A DNA stretch of 64,000 nt, taken from assembly GCA_964649815.1 (NCBI GenBank), contig CAZYQC010000004.1, positions 1 to 64,000 on the forward strand, read 5' to 3'. Below, piece by piece: positions 52,908-61,410 of the stretch. Source of the DNA: G013214665 sp964649815. Lineage in GTDB: Bacteria; Pseudomonadota; Alphaproteobacteria; Rhodobacterales; Rhodobacteraceae. How positions within the stretch are numbered: position 1 is the stretch's first letter; the number at the start of each line of letters is the position of its first letter. The position numbers and the translations under genes are program-made. The notes beneath the pieces were generated by a model, which did not search any database, had not been told where the DNA came from, and saw nothing but the letters and a program-made list of their open reading frames with translations.

Positions 52908-54038
52908 TCACACGCCCGGTGGGGGCGGTGGTGGCAAGACGGTAAAAAGCTGCGCCAGTTCCATGACGTCTTCGGCTTTTTTCCAGCCGTCTTGTCCAGC
53001 CGTCCAGACATAGGTGTCTCGGGTCACGTCGCCGTCGGTGACCATGCGTCCCAGGCGGGCTTTGGAAAACGGGCCGGATGTCTCGCCATTTTTAGCGATA
53101 TGCCAGACATGTTCGACCGGAGGTGGCGGCGGCGCGATGGCGGTGGGTTGAACGGGGGCCTCAACCTGCGCTGGGCGCGCGCCCCAAGGGCCGGCGGCCG
53201 CGGCGACCGTTTGGCCAATTTGCATGCCCAAACCGGCGCCCATGCCTGCCTGGATGGCGGCAGCCCCGCCACCGTCACGACCCAGGGCCTCGGCGGCCTG
53301 GAATTGCATATATTCGTTAAGGTTTCCGATCACGCCCATCGACGAGCGTTTGTCCATAACCTCTTCTACCGCAGGGGGGAGCGATATGTTTTCGACGTAA
53401 AGCTCGGGCAGGGACAGGCCATAGGCCGAGATGACTGGTTCGATTTCGCGCGCAACCAGCTGACCAAGCTCGCGGGTGTTGGCGGCCATATCCAGAACCG
53501 GAATGCCCGCACGCGCCAGTGTGCGCGAGAATTCCTGGACGATGATGTTGCGGATTTGATAGCTGATCTCGTCCATCGTGAACTCACCATCGGTGCCCAC
53601 GATCTCGACAAGAAAGCGTGCCGGATCCGTCACGCGAACGGTATAGGTGCCAAAGGCGCGCAGGCGCACTGGCCCGAACTCTGGATCGCGACAGATGATC
53701 GGATTTTTCGTGCCCCATTTGAGGTCGGAAAACCGGGTCGTGTTGACGAAGTAAATTTCCGATTTGAAGGGCGATTTGAAACCGTGATCCCAATGGTTCA
53801 ACGTCGTCAGGATCGGCATATTGTTGGTTTCCAACATATAGAGGCCGGGTGTAAAGACGTCTGCCAGTTGTCCTTCGTGGACAAAGACAGCCGCCTGGCC
53901 TTCGCGTACGGTCAGCTTGGCGCCATATTTGATAGCGTGGCCTTCGCGTTCAAAGCGGGACACCATCGTGTCGCGGGTGTCATCCGTCCAATGAATGACA
54001 TCGATGAATTCACCGGAGAGGAAATCGAAAATTCCCAT
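52908..54038 (-). CDS. SPFH-domain protein with C-terminal GYF_2-type domain (YdjI-like)
   Basis: A 376-residue protein. The SPFH core spans about residues 30-250 (LTVREGQAAVFVHEGQLADVFTPG, RDPEFGPVRLRAFGTYTVRV). A glycine/alanine-rich linker and a proline-rich stretch follow, then a C-terminal GYF_2-like module (WHIAKNGETSGPF, TYVWTAGQDGWKKAEDV). Databases often name this family virion core protein, but nothing viral surrounds it. SPFH proteins form oligomeric scaffolds at membranes. In the operon it sits between a lipoprotein and b561 genes. Confidence 0.85.
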   Translation of the reverse strand: MGIFDFLSGEFIDVIHWTDDTRDTMVSRFEREGHAIKYGAKLTVREGQAAVFVHEGQLADVFTPGLYMLETNNMPILTTLNHWDHGFKSPFKSEIYFVNTTRFSDLKWGTKNPIICRDPEFGPVRLRAFGTYTVRVTDPARFLVEIVGTDGEFTMDEISYQIRNIIVQEFSRTLARAGIPVLDMAANTRELGQLVAREIEPVISAYGLSLPELYVENISLPPAVEEVMDKRSSMGVIGNLNEYMQFQAAEALGRDGGGAAAIQAGMGAGLGMQIGQTVAAAAGPWGARPAQVEAPVQPTAIAPPPPPVEHVWHIAKNGETSGPFSKARLGRMVTDGDVTRDTYVWTAGQDGWKKAEDVMELAQLFTVLPPPPPPGV

Positions 54039-54062
54039 TTGGGCGGCCTCCTTTTGGTTGGC

Positions 54063-55010
54063 TTAAAGCGGACCTTGCAACAACTCGCGGGCGAGAATGC
54101 GCACGATGGGCTGGGCCTGCGGCAGGGTCAAGCCGGGTCGCAGGCGTTCGTCGTAAAGCATGTTCAGCAAGTATTCGTCATGGGTGGTCAGTAGCGCGAA
54201 TTCGTCGTCATCGTTAAAGATCGACGGGCGTGCGTTGGGGCTGTCGTTGGCCAATCCCATGCCCTGCGCGAGCTCTTCGTGAATGCACGACAGGCGCAAA
54301 AGGTCAGGATTTTCCGAGCGGATCACAGCCACGGCTGCGGTATAGGTCGATGCGTTCAACCCCGACGCATACGCAGCCACGGCGCAGTAGACGTCATCCT
54401 GAAGATTGCGGATCGGCGTGAGGTTGGTGCGCGTCACGCCGGGCAATCGCGGGGCGAACCGGTCGATCGTCTCGGCGCGATCGTCTTCGGATACGAAAAA
54501 GACAATAAAATTCGCGCCCCCATCGACCAAAGACACTGGATGTCCAGTGATGCGAGAGAGCCGAGCAACGTATTGCGCAACGTCGGCGCGGTCTTGTTCC
54601 GCCTGGCTGGGCGGGACCGATGGGCCAAAGATGACGCGGACGCGGATCGGTTTGGCCCAACGGCGTAAATTGCCGGATACGCCGGCCTGAACGGTTGTGG
54701 ATCCGTATTCGTTAAAAAACGCAATTTGTTCGAAATTGCGGGCCAGAATGTCCGGGGTAAACGTCGTGTCGCTGGCGCCGCCATCCTTACGCAAGAGCCC
54801 TTGGGTCAGTTGCGAGGATTGCACCTCTCGCAGGTATTGGCGCAGTTTCGCGCTCTGCTCCGAGGTGGCGCGCGGCGCTGCGGCCAGTTCTTCGAGGGCA
54901 GCAGGGCGCTTTTGCGGGGTGAGCACGGGTTCGATCGGCAACAGAAGGTCGCAGCCAGCCAATGCCAGCAAGCCGACCAACGTTGCCAATGCTCTGCCCC
55001 AGCTTTTCAT
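54063..55010 (-). CDS. DUF2927-family lipoprotein with HEExxQ-type motif
   Basis: A 315-residue lipoprotein with signal KSWGRALATLVGLLALAGC (Cys19 the lipid anchor). A DUF2927 domain follows, with the metal-protease-like stretch CIHEELAQGMGLAND (His-Glu-Glu-x2-Gln-Gly) near residue 240. The family is common in Rhodobacterales, and its activity is, to my knowledge, uncharacterised. It lies between the TelA and SPFH genes in the same direction. It is probably attached to the periplasmic side of a membrane. Confidence 0.85.
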   Translation of the reverse strand: MKSWGRALATLVGLLALAGCDLLLPIEPVLTPQKRPAALEELAAAPRATSEQSAKLRQYLREVQSSQLTQGLLRKDGGASDTTFTPDILARNFEQIAFFNEYGSTTVQAGVSGNLRRWAKPIRVRVIFGPSVPPSQAEQDRADVAQYVARLSRITGHPVSLVDGGANFIVFFVSEDDRAETIDRFAPRLPGVTRTNLTPIRNLQDDVYCAVAAYASGLNASTYTAAVAVIRSENPDLLRLSCIHEELAQGMGLANDSPNARPSIFNDDDEFALLTTHDEYLLNMLYDERLRPGLTLPQAQPIVRILARELLQGPL

Positions 55011-55040
55011 GGCGCCCTGTCCCGGATCGGTGGCGACCGA

Positions 55041-56240
55041 TCAGTTGGCCGGCACCGAAGCGCTAGCGGTATCTCCAATGCCGTCGCGGCGTGATTTGGC
55101 AGCGGCGAGCGTGTCGCGCAGGTCTTTTTCCATCCGCTTGAGGTCTTCCTCGGCGGCGGCGCGTTTGGCTTTGCCTTCGTCGGCGATCTGCAAACTCTCT
55201 TCAATCGTTCCGATCAGATCGGCGTTGGCTTGGCGGACAGCTTCGATGTCAAAAACGCCACGCTCCATCTCTTGACGGATCATCTTGTTGCTTTCACGCA
55301 GGTTTTTGGCGTTAGCGGTCAAAAGCTCGTTCGTCAGGTCATTGGCGTCGCGCACGGCGGCGGCGGCCTCGGCTGACCGCTGGATCGTGACCGCCTGGGC
55401 CAATTGAGTCTCCCAGAGGGGCACAGTGTTAACGAGGGTCGAGTTGATCTTTGTGACCAGCGATTTGTCGTTTTCCTGAACCAGGCGGATGGAGGGCAGC
55501 GACTGCATTGTCACCTGACGGGTGAGTTTCAGGTCGTGCACACGGCGTTCCAGGTCATCGCGCGCGGCGCGCAGATCCCGGAGCTCTTGCGCCTTCATGA
55601 CTTGATCACCCTCAGGGGCGGCATTGACCGCAGCTTCGGCCGCAGGAATGTTCGTGCCATCTAACGTCGCCAGCTTGGCCTCGCCCGCAGCTATGTAAAG
55701 TGCGAGCTCGTCGTAGAATTGCAGGGTTTTGTCGTACAAAAGATCAAGCGATTTGATATCCTTGAGCAACGTGTGCTCGTGCTGAAGCAGATCGTCTGTG
55801 ATCCGGTCGATCTGACCTTGGACTTTCTCGAACTGAGCGGAAAACTTGGCAAAAGGTGCCGCGCGACCGATCAACTTTTCCCACCACGAACGTTCCCGGC
55901 GCACGTCCAGTTCTGAGACCGAAAAGCCGCGGATTGTTGTGACGATAGTGCGCAGGCTGTCGCCCGCCGGACCGACATCTTTGTTGCGCACATCTGCCAG
56001 CATGGCTTGGCTGATCTCTTGCAATTCCGCCTGGGCAGCCGAGCCAAAGGACACGATGGAATTCGTGTCGCCCATGTCGATTTCGTCCATGCGCCGCTGG
56101 ATTTCATTTGTCATTTGCGGGTCCGCCGCTTCGAGCGTGATGACCTCGCCGGCTGGCATGGGCTCTGGCAAGGTGACGGCCGTGACTTCTTCGACCAACG
56201 CGACGGATTGTTCGGCCTTTCGGCGCACTGTTTCAGACAT
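55041..56240 (-). CDS. TelA-family (toxic anion resistance) protein
   Basis: A 399-residue TelA/KlaA-like protein, mostly helical and coiled-coil. Family regions include FSVSELDVRRERSWWEKLIG, TLLKDIKSLDLLYDKTLQFYDELALYIAAGE and LVTKINSTLVNTVPLWETQLAQAV. It is cytoplasmic, with no signal or membrane helix. TelA homologues usually pair with XpaC, as here (14 bp apart). The tellurite label is historical, and physiological roles seem to relate to envelope stress. Confidence 0.9.
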   Translation of the reverse strand: MSETVRRKAEQSVALVEEVTAVTLPEPMPAGEVITLEAADPQMTNEIQRRMDEIDMGDTNSIVSFGSAAQAELQEISQAMLADVRNKDVGPAGDSLRTIVTTIRGFSVSELDVRRERSWWEKLIGRAAPFAKFSAQFEKVQGQIDRITDDLLQHEHTLLKDIKSLDLLYDKTLQFYDELALYIAAGEAKLATLDGTNIPAAEAAVNAAPEGDQVMKAQELRDLRAARDDLERRVHDLKLTRQVTMQSLPSIRLVQENDKSLVTKINSTLVNTVPLWETQLAQAVTIQRSAEAAAAVRDANDLTNELLTANAKNLRESNKMIRQEMERGVFDIEAVRQANADLIGTIEESLQIADEGKAKRAAAEEDLKRMEKDLRDTLAAAKSRRDGIGDTASASVPAN

Positions 56241-56254
56241 GGGGCTCCCCTAAC

Positions 56255-57166
56255 TTATGAATGGCCATTGTCGAGCGTGCCAAGGCGCACGCCTTCGCGC
56301 TGCAAGCGTTCGCGCAGCACATCAATTTCGATGTTGAGATCGCTTTTGTCTTCGATCATCAGTTTTTTGGTTCGGGCGGAAAAGTTGTCGTCCAGATCGG
56401 TCAGCAAGGCGGCGTAGTCGCGCCAGGCCTGGGCATCGCGCGAGCGGCTGAAGATGTCGGCGAACTTTACCGTCGCGTCACGCGCGCCCATCAGATAGAC
56501 GCCCAGATATTTGCGGGCTGCTGTCAGATCCCGTGGATCTTCCTCGACTGTTCGGATCATGTCGCGCGCCGTTTCCTGGAAGCGTTCAAGCCGGATTTCG
56601 ATATCCCGGTCCTCGGCGCGTTTGATGGCGTCGGTCATGTCGCGCAGATATTGCTCGGCCTCGTCGACCACGCGGGCCACGCGGTCTTGTTGCATCGTGT
56701 CGACGCCTTCCATTCCTTTGGACCGCAGGGGGTCGATGCCAAAGGCTGCGACATGCAGGCCAAGTGTCGCGGCGCCAAAAAGCAAGGGCGCAATCAGACC
56801 GGGGTCATTTTTGTAGGCTGCAATCGCGATCCCCGCGCCGGTCAGTGCGCTTGACAACATCTTGCGGGGAAAGGCGGGGCGGCGGGCGACTTTGCGTTCG
56901 TCAAAGGCGGCTTCGGCCTTGAGGCCTTCGCGCAGTAGAACGGCCGCAAGGGTCAGGATGCCAGCCGAAACAAGGGCAAGCGTCAGGCCAATGGCGCCAT
57001 CATTGAGCGACATAAAGACCATCGGAATCGCGGGAATGAACATGACATTCGCCCGCGCGCCTGCCGGATCGACACGCATACGGCGTTGGCGCGGCTTGGG
57101 GGCGTTGTCATTTGCCGAAGGCGTTTGGCCCGAGGGGCTGTATTTTCCACCGTAGCGTTGGGCCAT
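56255..57166 (-). CDS. XpaC-like membrane protein
   Basis: A 303-residue protein. A basic N terminus is followed by four hydrophobic segments between about residues 45 and 150 (including MFIPAIPMVFMSL and LIAPLLFGAATLGLHVAAFG). A helical cytoplasmic domain comes next (VARVVDEAEQYLRDMTDAIKRAEDRDI and EDPRDLTAARKYLGVYLMGARDATVKFADI), characteristic of the XpaC family. It directly precedes telA. The historical link to chromogenic phosphate-ester hydrolysis is not a demonstrated activity. Confidence 0.85.
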   Translation of the reverse strand: MAQRYGGKYSPSGQTPSANDNAPKPRQRRMRVDPAGARANVMFIPAIPMVFMSLNDGAIGLTLALVSAGILTLAAVLLREGLKAEAAFDERKVARRPAFPRKMLSSALTGAGIAIAAYKNDPGLIAPLLFGAATLGLHVAAFGIDPLRSKGMEGVDTMQQDRVARVVDEAEQYLRDMTDAIKRAEDRDIEIRLERFQETARDMIRTVEEDPRDLTAARKYLGVYLMGARDATVKFADIFSRSRDAQAWRDYAALLTDLDDNFSARTKKLMIEDKSDLNIEIDVLRERLQREGVRLGTLDNGHS

Positions 57167-57170
57167 ATCG

Positions 57171-57260
57171 TTACAACCCGCCCAGCCAGCCGGTTGTCAC
57201 ACCGAACATCAGAACGATCAACGCCGCATAGGCGATCCGCTGAAAACTACCGTTTTGCAT
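57171..57260 (-). CDS. Predicted 29-residue single-span membrane peptide at the head of the envelope operon
   Basis: ATG at 57260 opens a short frame, MQNGSFQRIAYAALIVLMFG and on to a GWLGGL C terminus, with one membrane helix, ending 4 bp before the XpaC start. Tight spacing to XpaC and the hydrophobic composition favour a real small membrane protein. I do not know homologues, and a longer version starting at 57383 is less likely. Confidence 0.5.
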   Translation of the reverse strand: MQNGSFQRIAYAALIVLMFGVTTGWLGGL

Positions 57261-57390
57261 TCGGCCCTCGTTTACATCACACCAGAGAGTATAGGCATTG
57301 TGCAGGCGCGGCACAAACCCGCCGGTGTCGACGCATCCGCCATTCGCGGCAGAAATAGGCCCTGAATGTAACAAATTGCGCAAAGCGCGC

Positions 57391-58203
57391 TTAGCGTTTG
57401 CGGCGCCGGTTGGCTATGCGCGTCTTTGCGGATGTGGCTTTGCCACCGTTGCCTTGGCTCGGGCCTTTGTCCTTATCAAGCCCAAGCTGATCGCGCACCA
57501 ACTTGCGGCGGACCTCTTCAACAGCGCCTGCGGCCAAATCACCAAGCTGGAAGGGGCCGTAGCTGATCCGGATCAAGCGGTTGACCGAAAGGCCAAGCGA
57601 TTCCATCGCGCGGCGAATTTCGCGGTTCTTGCCCTCGCGCAGGCCAACTGTCAGCCAGGCATTCGCGCCTTGCTGGCGGTCGAGTGTCACGCTCATCGGT
57701 TGATAGCGCACACCTTCGACCGTCACGCCTTTGGTCAGCGGGGCGAGATCGTCTTCGGTTGGTTTGCCCTTTACGCGGACGCGGTAGCGGCGCAACCATC
57801 CGGTCGAGGGCAGTTCGAGACGTCGCTTGATCTCGCCATCATTGGTCAAGAGCAACAGGCCTTCAGAATTCAGGTCCAACCGACCAACGGACATCACCCG
57901 GGGCATGTCCTCGGGGAGGTCGTCAAAAATGGTTGGACGCCCCTGTTCATCCTTTGCCGTTGTCACCAGCCCAGTTGGTTTGTGGTACAGCCAGAGCCGC
58001 GTCGGCTCGGGCGCGGCCAAGGGGGCGCCATCGACCGTGATTTTGTCTTTGTCCGTCACATTGAGTGCGGGGCTGTCGATTGCGGTGCCATTCACGCTAA
58101 CCCGGCCCTCAAGGATCATCGCCTCGGCGCCACGGCGGCTTGCGACGCCTGCGCGGGCAAGGACTTTGGCGATACGGTCGCCTTTGGGTGCGTTTGATGT
58201 CAT
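57391..58203 (-). CDS. rRNA pseudouridine synthase (RsuA/RluB family)
   Basis: A 270-residue enzyme. The N-terminal S4 RNA-binding domain (DRIAKVLARAGVASRRGAEAMI) is followed by the catalytic domain with the RsuA-family active site GRLDLNSEGLLLLTNDG (catalytic Asp) and the REGKNREIRRAMESLG motif. A very basic tail ends NRRRKR. Length and S4 domain fit RluB (23S rRNA U2605) better than the shorter RluE. It is divergent from tadA. Confidence 0.92.
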   Translation of the reverse strand: MTSNAPKGDRIAKVLARAGVASRRGAEAMILEGRVSVNGTAIDSPALNVTDKDKITVDGAPLAAPEPTRLWLYHKPTGLVTTAKDEQGRPTIFDDLPEDMPRVMSVGRLDLNSEGLLLLTNDGEIKRRLELPSTGWLRRYRVRVKGKPTEDDLAPLTKGVTVEGVRYQPMSVTLDRQQGANAWLTVGLREGKNREIRRAMESLGLSVNRLIRISYGPFQLGDLAAGAVEEVRRKLVRDQLGLDKDKGPSQGNGGKATSAKTRIANRRRKR

Positions 58204-58265
58204 GAAACGCGCTTAGACCATCCGATCGAGTTGCGAAAGCCTTTGGCGCGTGGCATCGCTGAGCC

Positions 58266-58715
58266 ATGCAATTTCGATCCTTCATGGAAGAGGCGCTGGC
58301 AGAAGCGCGCGCCGCGGGCGAGCGGGCCGAAGTTCCGGTCGGCGCCATCTTGATCGCGCCGGATGGATCTGTGGCGGCGCGCGCGGGGAACCGAACGCGC
58401 GAATTGTCTGACCCAACGGCCCATGCCGAGATCCTGGCGCTGCGCGCGGGCTGTGCAGCTGCGGGTTCGGATCGTTTGCCGGGTTATGACCTCTATGTGA
58501 CGCTTGAGCCCTGTGCAATGTGCGCCGCCGCCATCGCATCAGCCCGGATCGCGCGGTTGTACTTTGGCGCAGCTGATCCGAAATCCGGCGGCGTTCTGCA
58601 TGGCGCGCGCGTTTTTACCCATTCGCAGGCCCATCATGTGCCAGAGGTTTATGACGGGATTTCCGCAGATGCTGCGCGCCGGTTGCTAAAGGATTTTTTC
58701 GCAGTGCGTCGCTAG
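58266..58715 (+). CDS. tadA: tRNA-specific adenosine deaminase
   Basis: A 149-residue cytidine-deaminase-fold protein with zinc-site His53 and catalytic Glu55 (HAEILALR), and Cys83 and Cys86 (PCAMC). The ending GVLHGARVFTHSQAHHVPEVY is typical of TadA, which converts A34 to inosine in tRNA-Arg(ACG). The motif set matches TadA rather than guanine deaminase. It is convergent with the GNAT gene, leaving only 10 bp between stops. Confidence 0.95.
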   Translation: MQFRSFMEEALAEARAAGERAEVPVGAILIAPDGSVAARAGNRTRELSDPTAHAEILALRAGCAAAGSDRLPGYDLYVTLEPCAMCAAAIASARIARLYFGAADPKSGGVLHGARVFTHSQAHHVPEVYDGISADAARRLLKDFFAVRR

Positions 58716-58725
58716 GGTTAGGATC

Positions 58726-59169
58726 CTAGCCAGTCGGTGCCGCCGGGTTGGACCGGGGAAAGTCTTTCTTCATGTCGATCCGGGCGTGACCGTCGGGAAA
58801 GGCGTAGCGTGCGTATTCAACATATCCGTGCTTGCGGTAAAACCCTTCCGCCTGCCAAGAGTAGGTGTACAGCATCGCACCCTTGGCCCCGCGCCTTTGC
58901 GCCTCGGTTTCGATGGCGTTTAACAGATCCGAGCCAAGTCCAGTGCACCGCAATGCGTCATCGACCCAAAGCCCACGGACCTCTAGCGCGCCAAGATAGA
59001 CGTGGCCGCGCCCGCCTGCGACGATGCGGCCGTCTTGGCGGAGGATCATGCTGAACGTGTCGACGACCCAGCCCGCTTGGTCGGCGTTGTAGCCAGCAAA
59101 GCGGGCGGCATAATCGGCATAGACCTCGGCGTCATCATCGACACATTCTATGGCGTCCCGCAGCGTCAT
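58726..59169 (-). CDS. GNAT-family N-acetyltransferase
   Basis: A 147-residue GNAT domain. The acetyl-CoA loop is visible as DDALRCTGLGSDLLNAIETEAQRRG, followed by GFYRKHGYVEYARY, the usual motif B region. Substrate cannot be read; small single-domain GNATs act on amines, peptides or antibiotics. It is 11 bp upstream of the UPF0173 hydrolase gene (which lies on its 5' side), so the two may be cotranscribed. Confidence 0.88.
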   Translation of the reverse strand: MTLRDAIECVDDDAEVYADYAARFAGYNADQAGWVVDTFSMILRQDGRIVAGGRGHVYLGALEVRGLWVDDALRCTGLGSDLLNAIETEAQRRGAKGAMLYTYSWQAEGFYRKHGYVEYARYAFPDGHARIDMKKDFPRSNPAAPTG

Positions 59170-59180
59170 GGGCCGGATCG

Positions 59181-59873
59181 TTAGACGGAAATGGGCGTCA
59201 TGACCTCTGGCTCAACAACATTCACGCCCGGCAAGCCGTCAGTCAGCGCCTGAGCGCTCTGCTCCAGCAGGGGGAATGTGCGGTAATGGCATGGGATCAC
59301 GGTGGAAAAGTTAAAATAGCGCTTTGCGGCATAGGCTGCGGCGGCCATGTCCATCGTGAAATACCCGCCAGCCGATAGAATGCCGACGTCTGGTTTGTGG
59401 TAATCACCCATCCAGTCCATGTCGGCCATGATGTCGGTGTCACCGGATACATAGAGGCACTTGCCCCCCGATTTGATCATGAAACCACATTCGGCGCCCA
59501 TATAGCGTGTCGCGCCGCCCACTTGCATGGACGAAGAATGCGAGGCAGGCACCAAGGTGGCGGTCACGCCGCCGATGTCGATCGTGCCGCCCAGCCCAAA
59601 GGCGTGACCTTCTGTGGCGCCGAGCCCGTGCAAATGACCAGCCAATTCATAGGGGCCAGAGACCGGCGCGCCGGTGCGTTGCGAAATTTCTACAAGATCG
59701 GTGGTGTGATCGAAATGGCCATGCGTGACCAAAATATGTGTGGCCCCGGCGATGGCCGCCTCAACCTGGTCTTCGCCCAGCATTGGATTGCCGTTGATCC
59801 AAGGATCTAACAAGATAACCTGATCTTCGATTTCAAAGCGAAAGCTGCCGTGACCCAACCAGATAATGTCCAT
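59181..59873 (-). CDS. UPF0173 metal-dependent hydrolase (metallo-beta-lactamase fold)
   Basis: A 230-residue protein starting MDIIWLGHGSFRFE, with the metal-binding HxHxDH motif at 51-56 (HGHFDH), further ligands in PASHSSSM and SGDTDIMADMDW, and the C-terminal PCHYRTFPLLEQ. The ATG at 59873 is chosen because the family begins at this Leu-Gly-His-Gly segment, with GGGAGAG just upstream. Biological substrate unknown. Confidence 0.92.
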   Translation of the reverse strand: MDIIWLGHGSFRFEIEDQVILLDPWINGNPMLGEDQVEAAIAGATHILVTHGHFDHTTDLVEISQRTGAPVSGPYELAGHLHGLGATEGHAFGLGGTIDIGGVTATLVPASHSSSMQVGGATRYMGAECGFMIKSGGKCLYVSGDTDIMADMDWMGDYHKPDVGILSAGGYFTMDMAAAAYAAKRYFNFSTVIPCHYRTFPLLEQSAQALTDGLPGVNVVEPEVMTPISV

Positions 59874-60101
59874 GTCTCTCTCCCTTTTGACACCGTTCCT
59901 TATCAGCCTGCGCTTTTTGATAGGGAAACAGAAGAGCCGAAGTGCGTTTGGGCCCTGCTTTTTTGCGGGGTTCAAAAAGGATATGGGCCGTGACGATGTG
60001 CTCTTGCGGCGCTCACTGAAATTTTGCGAGATGGGGCGAGAACAAAGTGCCGGTGCCACTTGGCGCGGCGTTCGAAAGCGTGGGCATGCTACAGGCGCGA
60101 C

Positions 60102-60755
60102 ATGGATCAGTTACTGACGCAGATTGACGGCTATTGTGAGCGGATCGACGCGAGCTATTGGTCCGAGCCGGTCAACGCGGTCACGAACCTGGCGTTCATC
60201 ATCTCAGCAGTGATCATGTGGCGGCTGAGCCGCGCCGAGCCCTATGCCAAAGCGCTGTGCATCATTTTGTTTTGCATCGGTGTTGGCAGCTATTTGTTTC
60301 ACACCCATGCACAGGTTTGGGCGGCCATCGCTGACGTCGTGCCGATCGTTTTGTTCATCCTGGTCTATATCCAGGCGGTCAACCAGCATGTTTGGTTGTT
60401 GCGGCCGTGGCCGGCACTTGGGGTGACGCTGCTCTTTTTCCCGTTCGCCTATGTCACGATGCCTCTGTGGGAAGCTGTGCCGCTGCTAAACATCTCGGCG
60501 GCCTATCTGCCCGTTCCGGCGCTGATCCTGATTTACGCCTTTCTGCTGCGCAACCGGGCGCCGCTGACGGCGCGCGGGCTTGTGACAGGCGCGGCTATTT
60601 TGCTGGTTTCATTGACGTTCCGCAGTCTCGACGAAGTTGTCTGCGACGGTTTTAAGCTTGGCACGCATTTCATGTGGCACATTTTGAATGCTCTGATGCT
60701 GGGGTGGATGATCGCGGTCTATTTGCGTCACAGACGGACCTATGCCTCAACCTGA
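60102..60755 (+). CDS. CREST-superfamily membrane hydrolase (alkaline ceramidase-like)
   Basis: A 217-residue protein with about seven membrane segments. The alkaline ceramidase/CREST residue pattern is visible: an early Glu-rich IDASYWSEPVNAVTNLAF, GVGSYLFHTHAQVWAAIADVVPI with Ser, His and Asp, and a late GTHFMWHILNA with two His, which together form a zinc site in this family. The ATG at 60102 starts directly at the domain. Bacterial members are little studied. Hydrolysis of an amide in sphingolipid- or aminolipid-type membrane lipids is possible. Confidence 0.82.
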   Translation: MDQLLTQIDGYCERIDASYWSEPVNAVTNLAFIISAVIMWRLSRAEPYAKALCIILFCIGVGSYLFHTHAQVWAAIADVVPIVLFILVYIQAVNQHVWLLRPWPALGVTLLFFPFAYVTMPLWEAVPLLNISAAYLPVPALILIYAFLLRNRAPLTARGLVTGAAILLVSLTFRSLDEVVCDGFKLGTHFMWHILNALMLGWMIAVYLRHRRTYAST

Positions 60756-61147
60756 TGGACCTCGATCACGTTGCCGTCGGGGTCGTAGAAAAAGATCTGG
60801 TGCCACCCGGCGACGGCCTGATTGCCCCAATCCGCATAAGGGATGCCTTTGGCCTCCAGATGAGCTTTGAACGCGGCGAGGTCGTCTGTGCGATAGGCGA
60901 TGTGCCCGTGGCTTACGGGATTGACGCCTTGTCCGGCCCGCAAACCTGCCAGGGGGTCTTTTTGGGCCAAATGCGTTTGAATGGCGCCGTCGGTGACAAA
61001 GGCAACATCGCCCGCGTAACCTTTCTTTTTTTCCAGTGTCGGAAGGCCATCGGTTTCGCGGTCCAACCCCAACACGTCTTGATAAAAAGCGTCCATACGC
61101 GCGACGTTTTCGGTGGCCAGGTTGATGTGATGCAAGGTGAGCTTCAT
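60740..61147 (-). CDS. VOC-superfamily (glyoxalase-like) protein
   Basis: A 135-residue VOC domain starting MKLTLHHINLATENVARMDAFYQDVLGL, with metal ligand His near residue 7, HIAYRTDDLAAFKAHLEAKG, and C-terminal QIFFYDPDGNVIEVHQVEA with the Glu ligand. It fits the FosX/glyoxalase-like group. Its 3' end overlaps the ceramidase-like gene tail by 16 bp (convergent). Confidence 0.87.
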   Translation of the reverse strand: MKLTLHHINLATENVARMDAFYQDVLGLDRETDGLPTLEKKKGYAGDVAFVTDGAIQTHLAQKDPLAGLRAGQGVNPVSHGHIAYRTDDLAAFKAHLEAKGIPYADWGNQAVAGWHQIFFYDPDGNVIEVHQVEA

Positions 61148-61410
61148 GTTTTGGGGCGCTTTCGTGCGAAGGGGTTAATGAGGGGTCAATCCTGTGCCGC
61201 ATTACGGCGACAAGCTGCGATCAAAGCAAGGCCGGGTGTTCGAATGGGCGGCCACGCGATGTCGTTCGCTCAGGGCCGCAAAACCACCAGATTGCCCGAA
61301 TTTGGCACCGAAATCAGCAAAAGCACAACGTTCGTTGGTGCCGCGCGACACCTGCCCTTGAAGCCAAGAACGCGTGGCGATAAACGGCGCCAGATACATC
61401 GGAGAATGCC

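Noticed and set aside
52908..54038. Viral or prophage protein (family often named virion core protein)
   Set aside because: The SPFH plus GYF-type architecture and the TelA/XpaC neighbours show a cellular membrane protein; no phage genes are present.
55041..57166. Tellurite-resistance island
   Set aside because: TelA/XpaC alone do not indicate tellurite resistance, and no terZABCDE genes or mobile-element signs are present.
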